DNA of 64,000 nucleotides from Saccharopolyspora erythraea NRRL 2338 (GCF_000062885.1 NC_009142.1:62001-126000); one strand, 5' to 3'; positions 34,061-43,060 are shown, numbered from the stretch's first letter. Translations and numbers: made by a program. Notes: generated by a model not told the origin, from the sequence alone.

Positions 34061-34100
34061 GATCAACAGTGTATTCCGCCGGTCCACCGGTTTCCGGCCA

Positions 34101-34276
34101 CGACCGCAGCGCGGTGAGTAGTGGGCTACGACCGCAGCGCGGTGAGTAGTTGGGCCGAGACCCGCTGAGCGGGGAGTAGGTGGGGCCGAGACCCGCTGAA
34201 CGGGGAGTAGGTGGGCCACGACCGCAGCGCGGGGAGTACCGAGCCACGACCAACCGCGCGGCGAGTAGCTGGGGCA
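34101..34276. repeat. Tandem array of six 28-31-base units
   Basis: Units start at 34101, 34129, 34159, 34190, 34219 and 34247 and follow the pattern CGACCGCAGCGCGGTGAGTA plus GTGGGCCA. Units 1, 2 and 5 are most similar to each other, units 3 and 4 form a second type (GACCCGCTGA). The array lies upstream of the Mph-like gene. A second, less regular set of GCGG/GTGAG-type repeats continues to about 34440, so the whole 34061-34440 stretch holds no gene. Confidence 0.8.
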
Positions 34277-34440
34277 ATGGCGCCTGCGGCTTGTGGTGAG
34301 CCCCGCGGCTTGTGGGCCTGCGAAGGTTGCGGGCCACGTCCCGCGGTGGTTGGCGAGCCCCCGCGGCGAGTGGCGACGACGTTCTTCCCGCAGCGGTTTG
34401 GCAGGCCACGGTCTTCCCGCGGTGAGTTGGCGAGACCTGC

Positions 34441-34478
34441 CGCGGGGTGGTGGGGCGCCGGCGCCCCACCACCCCGCG
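34441..34478 (-). terminator. 38-base perfect palindrome, terminator of the copper operon
   Basis: CGCGGGGTGGTGGGGCGCC and its exact complement meet at 34459/34460 with no unpaired loop. It lies five bases after the copC stop codon and can end that transcript; it also limits transcription from the repeat side. Confidence 0.8.
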
Positions 34479-34482
34479 CGGC

Positions 34483-35013
34483 TCAGTTCTTGCCGGTGGG
34501 CCTGCCCATCCGCAGTGCGAGCGTCAGGCCGACGCCGACCAGCACGACCGCGCCGAGGACCCACGGCCAGACCGGCATGCCGCCGGACTCGGCCGACTGT
34601 TGCTCCTGCTGGGCCTGGGGCGGCTGGGCCGGCGTGCCGCCGCCCGGCTTGGTCAGGGTGAAGGTGACCTTGCCCGGCACCGGATGCCCGTCGGCGGACA
34701 GGATCCGGTAGCCGACGGTGTAGGTGCCCGCGGGTCCGAGCTGCCGCACCGGTGCGGTGACCGACGTGCCGTCGACCTGCACCGCGCCGTCGGTCCAGTA
34801 CGTCCCGTCCGGTCCGACGACGTTGACCGTGTTGTAGCCCTCCCCGGCCCGGACCGGCTGGTCGAAGGTCAGCCGCACCTGCTGCGGGCCGACCTCCAGC
34901 TGCGCGCCCTCGGTGGGGTCGCTGCCGATCAGCACGTTGTGCGCGAGGGCGGTGCCCGCCCCGCCGAGCAGCGCGGTGAGCGACAGCGCCGCGACCGCGA
35001 CGAACCGCCTCAT
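34483..35013 (-). CDS. copC: CopC-domain copper-binding protein with C-terminal membrane anchor
   Basis: The 176-residue precursor has a signal peptide (RRFVAVAALSLTALLGG) whose cleavage after LA leaves the mature N-terminus HNVLIGSDP, the copper-binding histidine brace of CopC proteins. The CopC domain continues to RILSADGHPVPGKVTFTL, which holds the second conserved histidine. A Pro/Gln linker and one membrane helix (about 150-170) anchor the protein. CopD is not fused and not adjacent. The ATG overlaps the stop of the YcnI-like gene by four bases, so translation is coupled. Confidence 0.9.
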   Translation of the reverse strand: MRRFVAVAALSLTALLGGAGTALAHNVLIGSDPTEGAQLEVGPQQVRLTFDQPVRAGEGYNTVNVVGPDGTYWTDGAVQVDGTSVTAPVRQLGPAGTYTVGYRILSADGHPVPGKVTFTLTKPGGGTPAQPPQAQQEQQSAESGGMPVWPWVLGAVVLVGVGLTLALRMGRPTGKN

Positions 35014-35768
35014 GACCTGGCCTTCCTGCTCCGCGCTAGCGCGCCGATGCCGATGCCCAGCGCGAGGGCTCCGACGCCCAGGCCCGCGCCGCCCAGGTAG
35101 CGGGCGGTGTCGTCGGCGGACTGGGCGGCGTGCGCGGGCTCTGCCTGCTCGGCCGTGCCGTGCTGCCCCTGCTGACCGGGCTGGCCGTGCTGACCGTGAC
35201 CGCCTTCGGAGTCTTCGACGAGCTCCAGCGTCGGCGCCGGGTGTTCGGGCTCCTCGCCGCCGGGCGGCGTCGGGGCGTCCCACCGGACGACCTCGCCGTT
35301 GTCGTAGGTCTGCTCCGTGGGCAGCAGCAACTGGTCGGTGTCGGTGGGCAGCGTGCCGAGCGTCGCCTCGAACTCGTCGAACTGGTCGGGGGCGATGCGA
35401 TTGCCGGGCTGCGCGGTCCAGGTGATGGCCGACACCGCCTCGGTCACCTGCGCGCCGGCCACGACGACCGGCTGCGGGAGTGCGACCTTCTCCACCTGGG
35501 CGGTCCAGCCCGGCATCGGCTTGGTCCGGACCGAGCCGAGCGGGTGGTCCAGCGGCAGCGACACCCGGATCTTCACCGTGCCGGAGCCGTCCCGCTCGTT
35601 GGGCACCCGGAAGGCGACCTTGGCGTGGCCGCCCTTGGCGGCCTCGCCGTCCGGGTTCACCGAGACGTGGGCGGAGGCGGTGCCCGCCGAGGCGAGCGCG
35701 ACGATCCCGACAACCGCGGCCGAGGCGGTCGAACGGGACAGAATTCTTCTTGCGGATTTAGGGGACAT
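35010..35768 (-). CDS. ycnI: YcnI-like DUF1775 copper-associated membrane protein
   Basis: The 252-residue protein has a signal peptide ending at TASA, leaving HVSVNPDGEA as mature N-terminus; the N-terminal histidine with a nearby Trp is the copper site of the YcnI/DUF1775 family. The domain spans about 35-170, then an acidic His/Gln/Gly-rich linker (GGHGQHGQPGQQGQHG) precedes a C-terminal membrane helix. Longer frames upstream are not supported. The ATG lies next to CATATG; no strong ribosome site is present. It is coupled to copC by an ATGA overlap. Function is probably copper binding or delivery at the cell surface. Confidence 0.9.
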   Translation of the reverse strand: MSPKSARRILSRSTASAAVVGIVALASAGTASAHVSVNPDGEAAKGGHAKVAFRVPNERDGSGTVKIRVSLPLDHPLGSVRTKPMPGWTAQVEKVALPQPVVVAGAQVTEAVSAITWTAQPGNRIAPDQFDEFEATLGTLPTDTDQLLLPTEQTYDNGEVVRWDAPTPPGGEEPEHPAPTLELVEDSEGGHGQHGQPGQQGQHGTAEQAEPAHAAQSADDTARYLGGAGLGVGALALGIGIGALARSRKARS

Positions 35769-35868
35769 ATGGGGACAGAACTCCTGGTCATGCGAATGAC
35801 CGCACGCTTCGACGCGTGCGGGTGAAGTGACGAATCGACAACGATCGGGTGGCGCGAACGCCACGTGA

Positions 35869-36423
35869 TCACCAGGAGTGCGCGGGCGGCCCGCGCAGCG
35901 GATGCCGCCGCAGGTGCGCCTGGTGTGACGGAATGCGAACCGGGCGTGCGGGTGCGCGAATGACCCCAGGTTTGGTGACCGTGAGTAGTCGTGGCTGGCT
36001 CGGGGGGAGGAACAGGCCGAGCAACCGGGCGATTACGAAGAGTGCACGCTCCGCGCGGGCCAGCAGCACCGCCGTCAGCAGCGCCGCCAGGGCGTGCCCG
36101 GCCGACATCCCAACCGGGTCGAACGGTGCGACGAGGTGTCCCGGAGTGCCCTGGTGAGAGCCCGCTAGCTGGAGAAATACGTGAAGTGCCAGCTGGGCGA
36201 CGGCCAGGGCCCCTACAATGCTCGGCAACCCACGCCTGCGACCGGCGAGTGCCACACCGGCTCCGGACAGCAACGCGGTGATCAAAGCGGTCGTGCCCGG
36301 ATCGGGCAACGAGCCGCCAGATGTCATGTGCGCTGCTACGGAAAGTGACGCCGAGGTGATGGCCAGACCGGCACCGCGGAGGACGCGCAGCGCGCCCTTC
36401 GCCGGTGTCAGCTGGATCGTCAC
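35869..36423 (-). CDS. Membrane protein of the copper gene set, unknown role
   Basis: The 184-residue product has about four membrane helices (LRGAGLAITSASLSVAAHM, TALITALLSGAGVALAG, VGALAVAQLALHVFLQLAG, SAGHALAALLTAVLLARAE) and a basic C-terminus. Histidines occur at helix ends (AAHMTSGG, MSAGHALA), which would suit metal handling. A GTG at 36423 was chosen because it precedes the first helix; upstream codons are not protein-like. Similar small membrane proteins are found beside YcnI and CopC in actinomycetes. Direction and spacing (100 bases to the YcnI-like start) suggest one operon. Confidence 0.75.
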   Translation of the reverse strand: MTIQLTPAKGALRVLRGAGLAITSASLSVAAHMTSGGSLPDPGTTALITALLSGAGVALAGRRRGLPSIVGALAVAQLALHVFLQLAGSHQGTPGHLVAPFDPVGMSAGHALAALLTAVLLARAERALFVIARLLGLFLPPSQPRLLTVTKPGVIRAPARPVRIPSHQAHLRRHPLRGPPAHSW

Positions 36424-36621
36424 AGCGGTCAAGTCTAGGTGTCGGTTCGGCCACGCCGACCGCAGGTGAGCTTGCCTTGGTCCCCCGTTTGGGTCACGGT
36501 CTATGGGTTGCAGACGGTCAGGATCGATCCTGTACGAGCAGTGGGAGACGGGTGCGAGGTTCCTGGCCGTCGTAACTGACGACGGAGAGGAGGGGGCGTC
36601 GAGCAGTCGGCGCCGAAACCT

Positions 36622-38385
36622 GTGTCGACCGATACGCAGCAAGGAAGCGGTGGCCCGTCCCCGGGCCCGCACTCGACGGAACTACCTGGTTCGCCGCAGT
36701 TGACCGACCACCCGCGCACCGACTGGGTGGTCTTCGGCGTTACCGCCGCGATCATGTTCGGCCTGGTCTCGTGGGGCGTGCTGGCCACCGACTCGCTCAG
36801 CACCAGCTCGCAGGCGGCCTTCAGCTGGATGATGTCCAACCTCGGTTGGGGCTTCGTGCTGGCCGCGACCGGTTTCGTCGTGTTCGCCCTGTTCCTGGCG
36901 TTCAGCCGGTATGGACGGATCCCGCTGGGGCAGGACGGCGAGAAGCCGGAGTTCAGGACGATCTCCTGGATCGCGATGATGTTCAGCGCCGGTATGGGCA
37001 TCGGTCTGATGTTCTACGGCGTCAGCGAGCCGCTGTCGCACTTCGTCGATCCGCCGCCGGGCAGCGTCCCGGGCGAGACCGACGAGGCGATCAAGACCGC
37101 GATGGCCACGTCGCTGTTCCACTGGACCCTGCACCCGTGGGCGATCTACGCCGTCGCGGGTCTGGCGATCGCCTACAGCAGCTTCCGCCGCGGCCGCAAG
37201 CAGCTGATCAGCGCGGTGTTCCTGCCGCTGATCGGCAAGCGCAACGCCGAGGGGCCGATCGGCAGGCTGATCGACATCCTGGCGCTGTTCGCCACGCTGT
37301 TCGGCTCGGCGGCCTCGCTGGGCATCGGCACGCTGCAGATCAAGAGCGGCATGCAGGCCGCGAACTGGATCGGCGAGACCGGCACCACCATCCTGGTGCT
37401 GATCATCGTCGTCCTGACGATCTGCTTCATCGCCTCGGCGGTCTCGGGCGTGGCCAAGGGCATCCAGTGGCTGTCCAACATCAACATGGTGCTCGCCGCG
37501 CTGCTGGCGGTCTTCGTGTTCGTGGTCGGCCCGACCGTGTTCATCCTGAACCTGCTGCCCACCACGCTGGGCTCCTACCTCAGCGACTTCGGTGAGATGG
37601 CCTCCCGCGCCGGTGCGACCGGCGGTCCGGACATGCTCGACTGGCTTTCGAGCTGGACCGTCTTCTACTGGGCGTGGTGGATCTCCTGGACGCCCTTCGT
37701 CGGCATGTTCATCGCCCGCATCAGCCGGGGCCGCACCATCCGCCAGTTCATCGGTGGCGTGCTGCTGGTCCCCAGCGTGGTCAGCCTGGTGTGGTTCGCC
37801 ATCTTCGGTGGCGCGGCCATCAACACCCAGCAGGGCGGTCAGCCGGTCTACGGCGACGGCTCGGCGGAGGCGCAGACCTTCGACGTGCTGGCGCACATGC
37901 CGCTGACGCTGGTCACCTCGGTGCTGGTCATGGTCCTGGTGGCGATCTTCTTCGTCTCCGGTGCCGACGCCGCCTCGGTGGTCATGGGCACGCTGTCCCA
38001 GCGCGGTTCGATCGAGCCGAGCAAGTGGGTCGTGATCTTCTGGGGTGCCGCCACCGGTGCCGTCGCCGCGATCATGCTGGTGATCGGAGGCGGTCAGGAG
38101 ACCGCGCTGCAGGGCATCCAGAACCTGACCTTCATCGGTGCGTTGCCGTTCGCGATCATCATGGTGCTGATGTGCGTCGCGCTGATGCGGGACCTGCGCA
38201 GCGACCGGATCACCCTCCGCGAGGAGAAGGGTGCCGAGGTTCTGGAGCAGGCCGTCATCATCGGTACCGAGGAGCACGACGGCGACTTCCAGCTGGAGGT
38301 CTCCCCGGCCGAGCCGTCGGAAAACGGCGACGAGTCGGAGGACGACGCGGACTCCAAGGCGAAGTCCGCGAGCGGGAGCGAATAG
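36622..38385 (+). CDS. BCCT-family glycine betaine/choline/carnitine transporter
   Basis: This secondary transporter of 587 residues takes up betaine-type osmolytes with Na+ or H+. It has twelve membrane helices with the family signatures GMGIGLMFYGVSEPLSHF, SLFHWTLHPWAIYAVAGLAI and WTVFYWAWWISWTPFVGMF, in which the Trp-rich box binds the quaternary ammonium group. The acidic C-terminal tail is probably the osmosensing cytoplasmic segment. GTG is the only in-frame start codon near; an AGGAGGGGG tract lies further upstream, so the ribosome site is uncertain. It is followed after four bases by an ABC-type osmoprotectant uptake operon. Confidence 0.93.
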   Translation: MSTDTQQGSGGPSPGPHSTELPGSPQLTDHPRTDWVVFGVTAAIMFGLVSWGVLATDSLSTSSQAAFSWMMSNLGWGFVLAATGFVVFALFLAFSRYGRIPLGQDGEKPEFRTISWIAMMFSAGMGIGLMFYGVSEPLSHFVDPPPGSVPGETDEAIKTAMATSLFHWTLHPWAIYAVAGLAIAYSSFRRGRKQLISAVFLPLIGKRNAEGPIGRLIDILALFATLFGSAASLGIGTLQIKSGMQAANWIGETGTTILVLIIVVLTICFIASAVSGVAKGIQWLSNINMVLAALLAVFVFVVGPTVFILNLLPTTLGSYLSDFGEMASRAGATGGPDMLDWLSSWTVFYWAWWISWTPFVGMFIARISRGRTIRQFIGGVLLVPSVVSLVWFAIFGGAAINTQQGGQPVYGDGSAEAQTFDVLAHMPLTLVTSVLVMVLVAIFFVSGADAASVVMGTLSQRGSIEPSKWVVIFWGAATGAVAAIMLVIGGGQETALQGIQNLTFIGALPFAIIMVLMCVALMRDLRSDRITLREEKGAEVLEQAVIIGTEEHDGDFQLEVSPAEPSENGDESEDDADSKAKSASGSE

Positions 38386-38389
38386 TCCA

Positions 38390-39037
38390 GTGGGTTTCCT
38401 GGACTACGTCGCCTCCAGGTGGCAGCTGCTGCTGGTGGACTCCTACCAGCACGCCAGCATGGTGGTGCAGTGCATCGTGCTGGCGACGATCGTCGGCGTC
38501 CTGGTCGGGGTTGCGGTCTACCGCAGCCCCGCCGGGGCGGCGATCGCCACCGCGCTGTCCAGCGCGGTCCTGACGATCCCGTCGTTCGCCCTGTTCGGCC
38601 TGCTGCTGCCGTTCCTCGGGCTCGGCGTGGCGCCGTCGGTGGTGACGCTGGTGCTGTACGCGCTGCTGCCGATCGTGCGCAACACCATCGTCGGGCTGTC
38701 TACAGTCGACCAGCCGATCCTGGACGCCGCCCGCGGCATCGGCATGAGCCGGTTCGGGGTGCTCACCAGGGTCGAGCTGCGGCTGGCCTGGCCGGCGATC
38801 CTCGCGGGCATGCGGGTCAGCACCCAGATGCTGATGGGCATCGCGGCCATCGCCGCCTACGCCAAGGGCCCCGGGCTCGGGAACCTGGTCTTCAGCGGTC
38901 TCTCCCAGCTCGGCGGCGCCAACGCGGTGAACATGGCGCTGGCGGGGACCCTCGGCGTGATCGTCCTCGCGCTGCTGCTGGACGCGATCTTCGTGCTCAT
39001 CGGGCGCCTGACCACATCGAGAGGTATTCGTGGCTGA
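38390..39037 (+). CDS. Osmoprotectant ABC transporter permease (OpuCB-type)
   Basis: The 215-residue permease has the binding-protein-dependent transport domain with the EAA-like loop DAARGIGMSRFGVLTRVELR and about six helices. The family imports glycine betaine, carnitine or choline. The GTG start lies four bases after the transporter upstream; the 3' end overlaps the ATPase gene by eight bases. The order permease-ATPase-permease-binding protein is complete in this operon. Confidence 0.9.
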   Translation: MGFLDYVASRWQLLLVDSYQHASMVVQCIVLATIVGVLVGVAVYRSPAGAAIATALSSAVLTIPSFALFGLLLPFLGLGVAPSVVTLVLYALLPIVRNTIVGLSTVDQPILDAARGIGMSRFGVLTRVELRLAWPAILAGMRVSTQMLMGIAAIAAYAKGPGLGNLVFSGLSQLGGANAVNMALAGTLGVIVLALLLDAIFVLIGRLTTSRGIRG

Positions 39038-40205
39038 CAACGACATCGAGATGCCCGGGCACGGGGTGGAGATCTGCCTGGAGGAGGTTTCCAAGCGCTA
39101 CCACGGGCAGAAGCAGCCCGCTGTCGAATCGGTCACCATGACGATCCCCGCGGGGGAGACGGTGGTGCTGGTCGGGCCGTCGGGCAGCGGCAAGACGACC
39201 ACCATGCGCATGATCAACCGGCTCATCGAGCCGACCTCCGGGCGGATCACCATCGGCGGGCAGGACGTGCTCGGTCTCGACCCGGACAAGCTGCGCCGCG
39301 AGATCGGCTACTCCATCCAGCACGCCGGGCTGTTCCCGCACATGACCGTCGGCGAGAACGTCGGCATGGTGCCGAGCCTGGTCGGCTGGGACAAGTCGCG
39401 CATCGTCGAACGCGTCGAGGAGATGCTCGACCTCGTCGGCCTGGACCCCTCCGAGTACCGCACCCGCTACCCGCGCCAGCTCTCCGGCGGGCAGCAGCAG
39501 CGGGTCGGCGTGGCGAGGGCGCTGGCGGCCAACCCGCCGGTGCTGCTGATGGACGAGCCGTTCGGCGCGGTGGACCCGATCACCCGCGGTGTGCTGCAGG
39601 ACGAGCTGATGCGCCTGCAGGCAGACCTGGGCAAAACGATCGTGTTCGTCACGCACGACTTCGACGAGGCGGTCAAGCTCGGCGACCGCATCGCGGTGCT
39701 CGGCGACCGCTCCAAGATCCTCCAGTACGACACGCCCGAGGCGATCCTGGCCAACCCGGCCGACGACACGGTGGCCGGGTTCGTCGGCGCGGGCGCCGCG
39801 CTCAAGCAGCTCACGCTGCGCCGGGTGCGCGAGATCGAGCTCGGCCAGGTGCCGACCGCGCAGGCCGACGAGCCGCCGTGGGCGCTGCGCGAGCGCCTGG
39901 GCACCCGCCGCGGCGCGATCGGCCTCGTGCTCGACAAGCGCAAGCGCCCGCTGCGCTGGGCGACCGCGCGCGAAGCGGGCGCCGTCTCGTCGCTGGACCG
40001 CGCCGGGCGCCCGGTCGAGGACAGCGTCTCGCCGGCCTCGACCCTCCAGGACGCGCTGGAGGCGATCCTCACCGACGACGACGGCGTCGCCGTGGTGACC
40101 GGTTCGCGCGGCGAGTACGTCGGCGTCGTCGACATCGACACCGTCATGAACACCATCAAGGCGTTGCGCGAGGAGTACGCCGACGACCAGGAAACCGAGT
40201 CATGA
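39030..40205 (+). CDS. Osmoprotectant ABC transporter ATPase (OpuCA/ProV-type) with CBS-like C-terminus
   Basis: The 391-residue ATPase has Walker A GPSGSGKTT, Q-loop SIQHAGLFPHM, signature LSGGQQQRVGVARAL, Walker B LLMDEPFGAVD and the switch His in FVTHD. The C-terminal part (about 300-385) resembles CBS-type regulatory repeats (DALEAILTDDDGVAVVTG, YVGVVDIDTVM) known to sense ionic strength in this family. The GTG start overlaps the preceding permease; the end overlaps the second permease by four bases (ATGA). Confidence 0.92.
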   Translation: MADNDIEMPGHGVEICLEEVSKRYHGQKQPAVESVTMTIPAGETVVLVGPSGSGKTTTMRMINRLIEPTSGRITIGGQDVLGLDPDKLRREIGYSIQHAGLFPHMTVGENVGMVPSLVGWDKSRIVERVEEMLDLVGLDPSEYRTRYPRQLSGGQQQRVGVARALAANPPVLLMDEPFGAVDPITRGVLQDELMRLQADLGKTIVFVTHDFDEAVKLGDRIAVLGDRSKILQYDTPEAILANPADDTVAGFVGAGAALKQLTLRRVREIELGQVPTAQADEPPWALRERLGTRRGAIGLVLDKRKRPLRWATAREAGAVSSLDRAGRPVEDSVSPASTLQDALEAILTDDDGVAVVTGSRGEYVGVVDIDTVMNTIKALREEYADDQETES

Positions 40206-40969
40206 GCAGCCAGTACGCCTCCGACTCGGGGTCCAGGCGGGCCGAGCGGCTGCGGCTGCTGCTCCAGCCGGTCGCGGTGCTGGCCATCGTCGGCTCGGTG
40301 CTGGGCTGGGCGTTCAGCCAGGACCTCGACGAGGTCACCGCGCGCAGCATCAACGCCACCAACATCGTCAGCCTGACCTGGCAGCACTTCCTGCTGAGCC
40401 TCGCGGTGGCGGTGATCGTCGTCGTGGTGGCGGTACCGATGGGCGTGCTGCTCAGCAGGCCGTGGGCGCGGCGGGTTTCGCCGGTGGTCATCGGCATCGC
40501 CAACGTCGGCCAGGCCGCCCCGTCGGTCGGTCTGCTGGTGCTGTTCTTCCTGGCCACCAAGGGCTCCACCGGGTTCTGGATCGCGGTGCTGCCGATCGCG
40601 GTCTACGCCTTGCTCCCGGTGCTGCGCAACACGATGGTCGGGTTGCAGCAGGTCGACCGCTCGCTGGTCGACGCCGGCCGCGGCATCGGCATGTCGGCGG
40701 TGAAGGTGCTGCTGCGCATCGAGCTGCCGCTGTCGGTGCCCTACATCCTGGCCGGGCTGCGCACCGCGCTGGTGCTGGCCGTCGGCACCGCGACGCTGGC
40801 GCTGTTCGTCGGCGCGGGCGGTCTCGGCGAGCTGATCGACACCGGGTACAAGCTGAACAACTGGACCGTGATGTGCGTCGGCTCGGTGCTGGCGATGGCG
40901 CTCGCGCTGCTGGTCGACTGGCTCGCCGCGCTCGCCGAGGAGTACCTGTCGCCGAGGGGGCTGCGTTGA
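40202..40969 (+). CDS. Osmoprotectant ABC transporter permease (second subunit)
   Basis: A 255-residue permease with the same EAA-type loop as the first (DAGRGIGMSAVKVLLRIELP) and about six helices plus an N-terminal extra helix (LRLLLQPVAVLAIVGSVLG). It forms the membrane channel together with the other permease. The end overlaps the binding-protein gene by four bases, so the whole operon is translationally coupled. Confidence 0.9.
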   Translation: MSSQYASDSGSRRAERLRLLLQPVAVLAIVGSVLGWAFSQDLDEVTARSINATNIVSLTWQHFLLSLAVAVIVVVVAVPMGVLLSRPWARRVSPVVIGIANVGQAAPSVGLLVLFFLATKGSTGFWIAVLPIAVYALLPVLRNTMVGLQQVDRSLVDAGRGIGMSAVKVLLRIELPLSVPYILAGLRTALVLAVGTATLALFVGAGGLGELIDTGYKLNNWTVMCVGSVLAMALALLVDWLAALAEEYLSPRGLR

Positions 40970-41961
40970 ACCGTCGAACCGCGCTCAAGCTGATGTCGGC
41001 AGGCATGGCCGGGATGCTGGTCGGCGGCTGCGGGCTCAGCTCCGGTTCCGCCGTGCCGCTGCCGGTCGCGCCCGGCTCGATCCGCCCGGTCCCCGAGCTG
41101 GAGGGCGTGCGGATCACGGTGGGGTCCAAGGACTTCACCGAGCAGATCGTGCTGAGCTACATCGCCCAGTTCGCGCTGGACGCCGCCGGAGCCAACGTCC
41201 GCGACCTGAGCAACATCACCGGCTCGGCCAGCGCGCGCAACGCGCTGGCCAGCGGCCAGATCGACGTGCTGTGGGAGTACACCGGCTCGTCGTGGATCAG
41301 CTACAACGGCAACACCGACCCGATCCCCGACGCCCGCCGGCAGTACGAGGCGGTGCGCAAGCTCGACCTTGAGCGCAACGGGATCGACTGGACCGCCGTT
41401 ACCTTCGACGTGGACAACACCTACGCCTTCGCGATGACGCAGGAAGCGGCGAAGCGGCTGGGTGTGAGCAAGCTGTCGGACGTCCGGCGCGTCGTGGCCG
41501 AGAACCCGCAGGACGCCACCTTCTGCGTGGACACCGAGTTCGCCAGCCGCAACGACGGCATGCCCGGGGTGGAGCAGACCTACGGGTTCAGGGCCGATCC
41601 GGCCAAGATCAAGACCCTGACCTCGGGCAGCATCTACCAGGCGACGGCCAGCGGCACCTGCACCTTCGGCGAGGTGTTCACCACCGACGGCCGCATCCGC
41701 TCGCTGAACCTGAAGGTGCTCGACGACGACCGGCTGTTCTTCCCCCGCTACAACCTCGGGGTCACCCTGCGCGCCGACATGCTGCGGCAGTACCCGCAGA
41801 TCACCGACGTGTTGGCGCCGGTGTCGGCGCAGCTGAACAACGTCGAGCTGATGAAGCTCAACGCGCAGGTCGACGTCGAGGGCCGCGACCCGGCTGACGT
41901 CGCCCGCGACTGGATGGTGGAGAAGGGCTTCGTGACCCTGCCCGGGCGGGCCGCGCCGTAG
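40966..41961 (+). CDS. Osmoprotectant-binding lipoprotein (OpuCC/OsmX-type)
   Basis: The 331-residue solute-binding protein begins with a lipoprotein signal peptide whose lipobox is LVGGC, followed by the OpuAC-type domain: ITVGSKDFTEQIVLSYI, NITGSASARNALASGQIDVL, WEYTGSSW, and DTEFASRNDG. The tyrosine/Trp cage for quaternary amines is plausible but not verified. The start is TTG, overlapping the permease stop (TTGA), with GAGGGG upstream. The protein completes the ABC system; with the BCCT carrier the locus offers two modes of compatible-solute uptake. Confidence 0.92.
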   Translation: MNRRTALKLMSAGMAGMLVGGCGLSSGSAVPLPVAPGSIRPVPELEGVRITVGSKDFTEQIVLSYIAQFALDAAGANVRDLSNITGSASARNALASGQIDVLWEYTGSSWISYNGNTDPIPDARRQYEAVRKLDLERNGIDWTAVTFDVDNTYAFAMTQEAAKRLGVSKLSDVRRVVAENPQDATFCVDTEFASRNDGMPGVEQTYGFRADPAKIKTLTSGSIYQATASGTCTFGEVFTTDGRIRSLNLKVLDDDRLFFPRYNLGVTLRADMLRQYPQITDVLAPVSAQLNNVELMKLNAQVDVEGRDPADVARDWMVEKGFVTLPGRAAP

Positions 41962-42010
41962 CCGCGACGGCGAGGGGTGTCCGCGCGGACGTTCCTCGCC
42001 GCTTCGCCGG

Positions 42011-42379
42011 TCAGGGGTTCGCGCCGTGCGGCACCCAAAGGCCGTCCGGCCGGGCGTGGGCGAGCTTCGGAGCCTTCGGCGTGCCGTGCTCGGGGAGTTC
42101 CAACAGCGCGGTCACCACCTCGGCGACCGTGCCGTGCCGGTGCCACAGCGCCGCCGGACTCGGCCCTTGGAGGTCTTCGAGCCGGTAGCGGGCGCCGAGC
42201 GCGTCGTCGGCGGCACGGGCGAGGTAGACGTCCATCGCGCCGGACAGGACCCGGAAACCCTGCAGGGCGTGGACGTCGTCGGCGTCGGGCAGGTGGCGGA
42301 AGCGGAAGCCCGCCCGCACACTCGCCCGCACCGCCTCAAGATGCGGATCGAGTTCCGCGTTCCCTGCCGCCACGTCCAT
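42011..42379 (-). CDS. Hypothetical protein, 122 residues
   Basis: A soluble protein with normal codon bias for the genome but no family recognised. It is rich in short helices (EAVRASVRAGFRFRHLPDAD) and has the segment VHALQGFRVLSGAMDVYLAR, ending with a Pro/His-rich tail. GTG and ATG start codons are adjacent (42382 and 42379). It is convergent with the binding-protein gene, 49 bases away. Confidence 0.6.
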   Translation of the reverse strand: MDVAAGNAELDPHLEAVRASVRAGFRFRHLPDADDVHALQGFRVLSGAMDVYLARAADDALGARYRLEDLQGPSPAALWHRHGTVAEVVTALLELPEHGTPKAPKLAHARPDGLWVPHGANP

Positions 42380-42559
42380 CACCTGATCCCAGTCCGCCGC
42401 GGTCCAACGGTGCTGGACCAGGTTCGTCCACCACGTTTACCTGCGGCAATTGCACGATTGAGCGATCTTCGACCGAATTCGCGCCACTCGGTGCGACGAA
42501 CATCCGGCACCCGCCGCGCCGAAAGCTCCGTTGCGGAATCCCGGAGCGCCAGGTGCGTG

Positions 42560-43060
42560 CTACCGGTCGGCCTGCTCCGCCGATTTCCCGGTCACCTGGG
42601 GGGATTTCCACCAGCGCCGGGTGAGCAGGGCGCCGAAGACCGCGCAGGCGGTGTTGACCAGCACGTCGTCCACCGAGGTGACCCGGCCGAGGTGCAGAGC
42701 GTATTGGGCGAGCTCGATCGAGGCCGCGGCGCACGCGGCGGCGACGGCGACCCGTGCGGGCCCGGCCATCGCGGCGAACCGCACCGGCAGGGCGGCGCCG
42801 AACGCGGCGAGCACGAGCAGGTTTAAGGTGAGCTGCACGGCGATGGCCACCGGCCGTGCGCCGAGCAGTTCGAGCAGATCCCGCAGTGGCACCGGGGAAA
42901 CCGCCCGGTCGCCGGCTTTCGGCGTCAGCACCATCCAGAGCCAGGGCGCGGTACCGGCGACCGCCAGGACCTCCGACAGCGACCGCCGCCACGCGGCGGG
43001 CCGGTCCGCGGCGTTCGGCCCGCGCAGGCGCACAAGGGCCACGACGACCAACGCCGCCAC
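42560..43060 (-). CDS. VanZ-family membrane protein
   Basis: The protein has about four to five membrane helices and the typical VanZ segment GRVTSVDDVLVNTACAVFGAL at the end, preceded by ASIELAQYALHLG. VanZ proteins confer low-level teicoplanin resistance in enterococci; most actinobacterial homologues have no assigned role. The GTG at 43060 is the first normal start codon, but the in-frame sequence upstream back to a stop at about 43123 encodes a hydrophobic continuation of the first helix without ATG, GTG or TTG. The real start could thus be a CTG or be moved by a frameshift. Confidence 0.8.
   Translation of the reverse strand: MAALVVVALVRLRGPNAADRPAAWRRSLSEVLAVAGTAPWLWMVLTPKAGDRAVSPVPLRDLLELLGARPVAIAVQLTLNLLVLAAFGAALPVRFAAMAGPARVAVAAACAAASIELAQYALHLGRVTSVDDVLVNTACAVFGALLTRRWWKSPQVTGKSAEQADR

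Noticed and set aside
34101-34276. CRISPR array
   Set aside because: The units are direct neighbours without unique spacers and no cas genes are present, so this is a simple tandem repeat.
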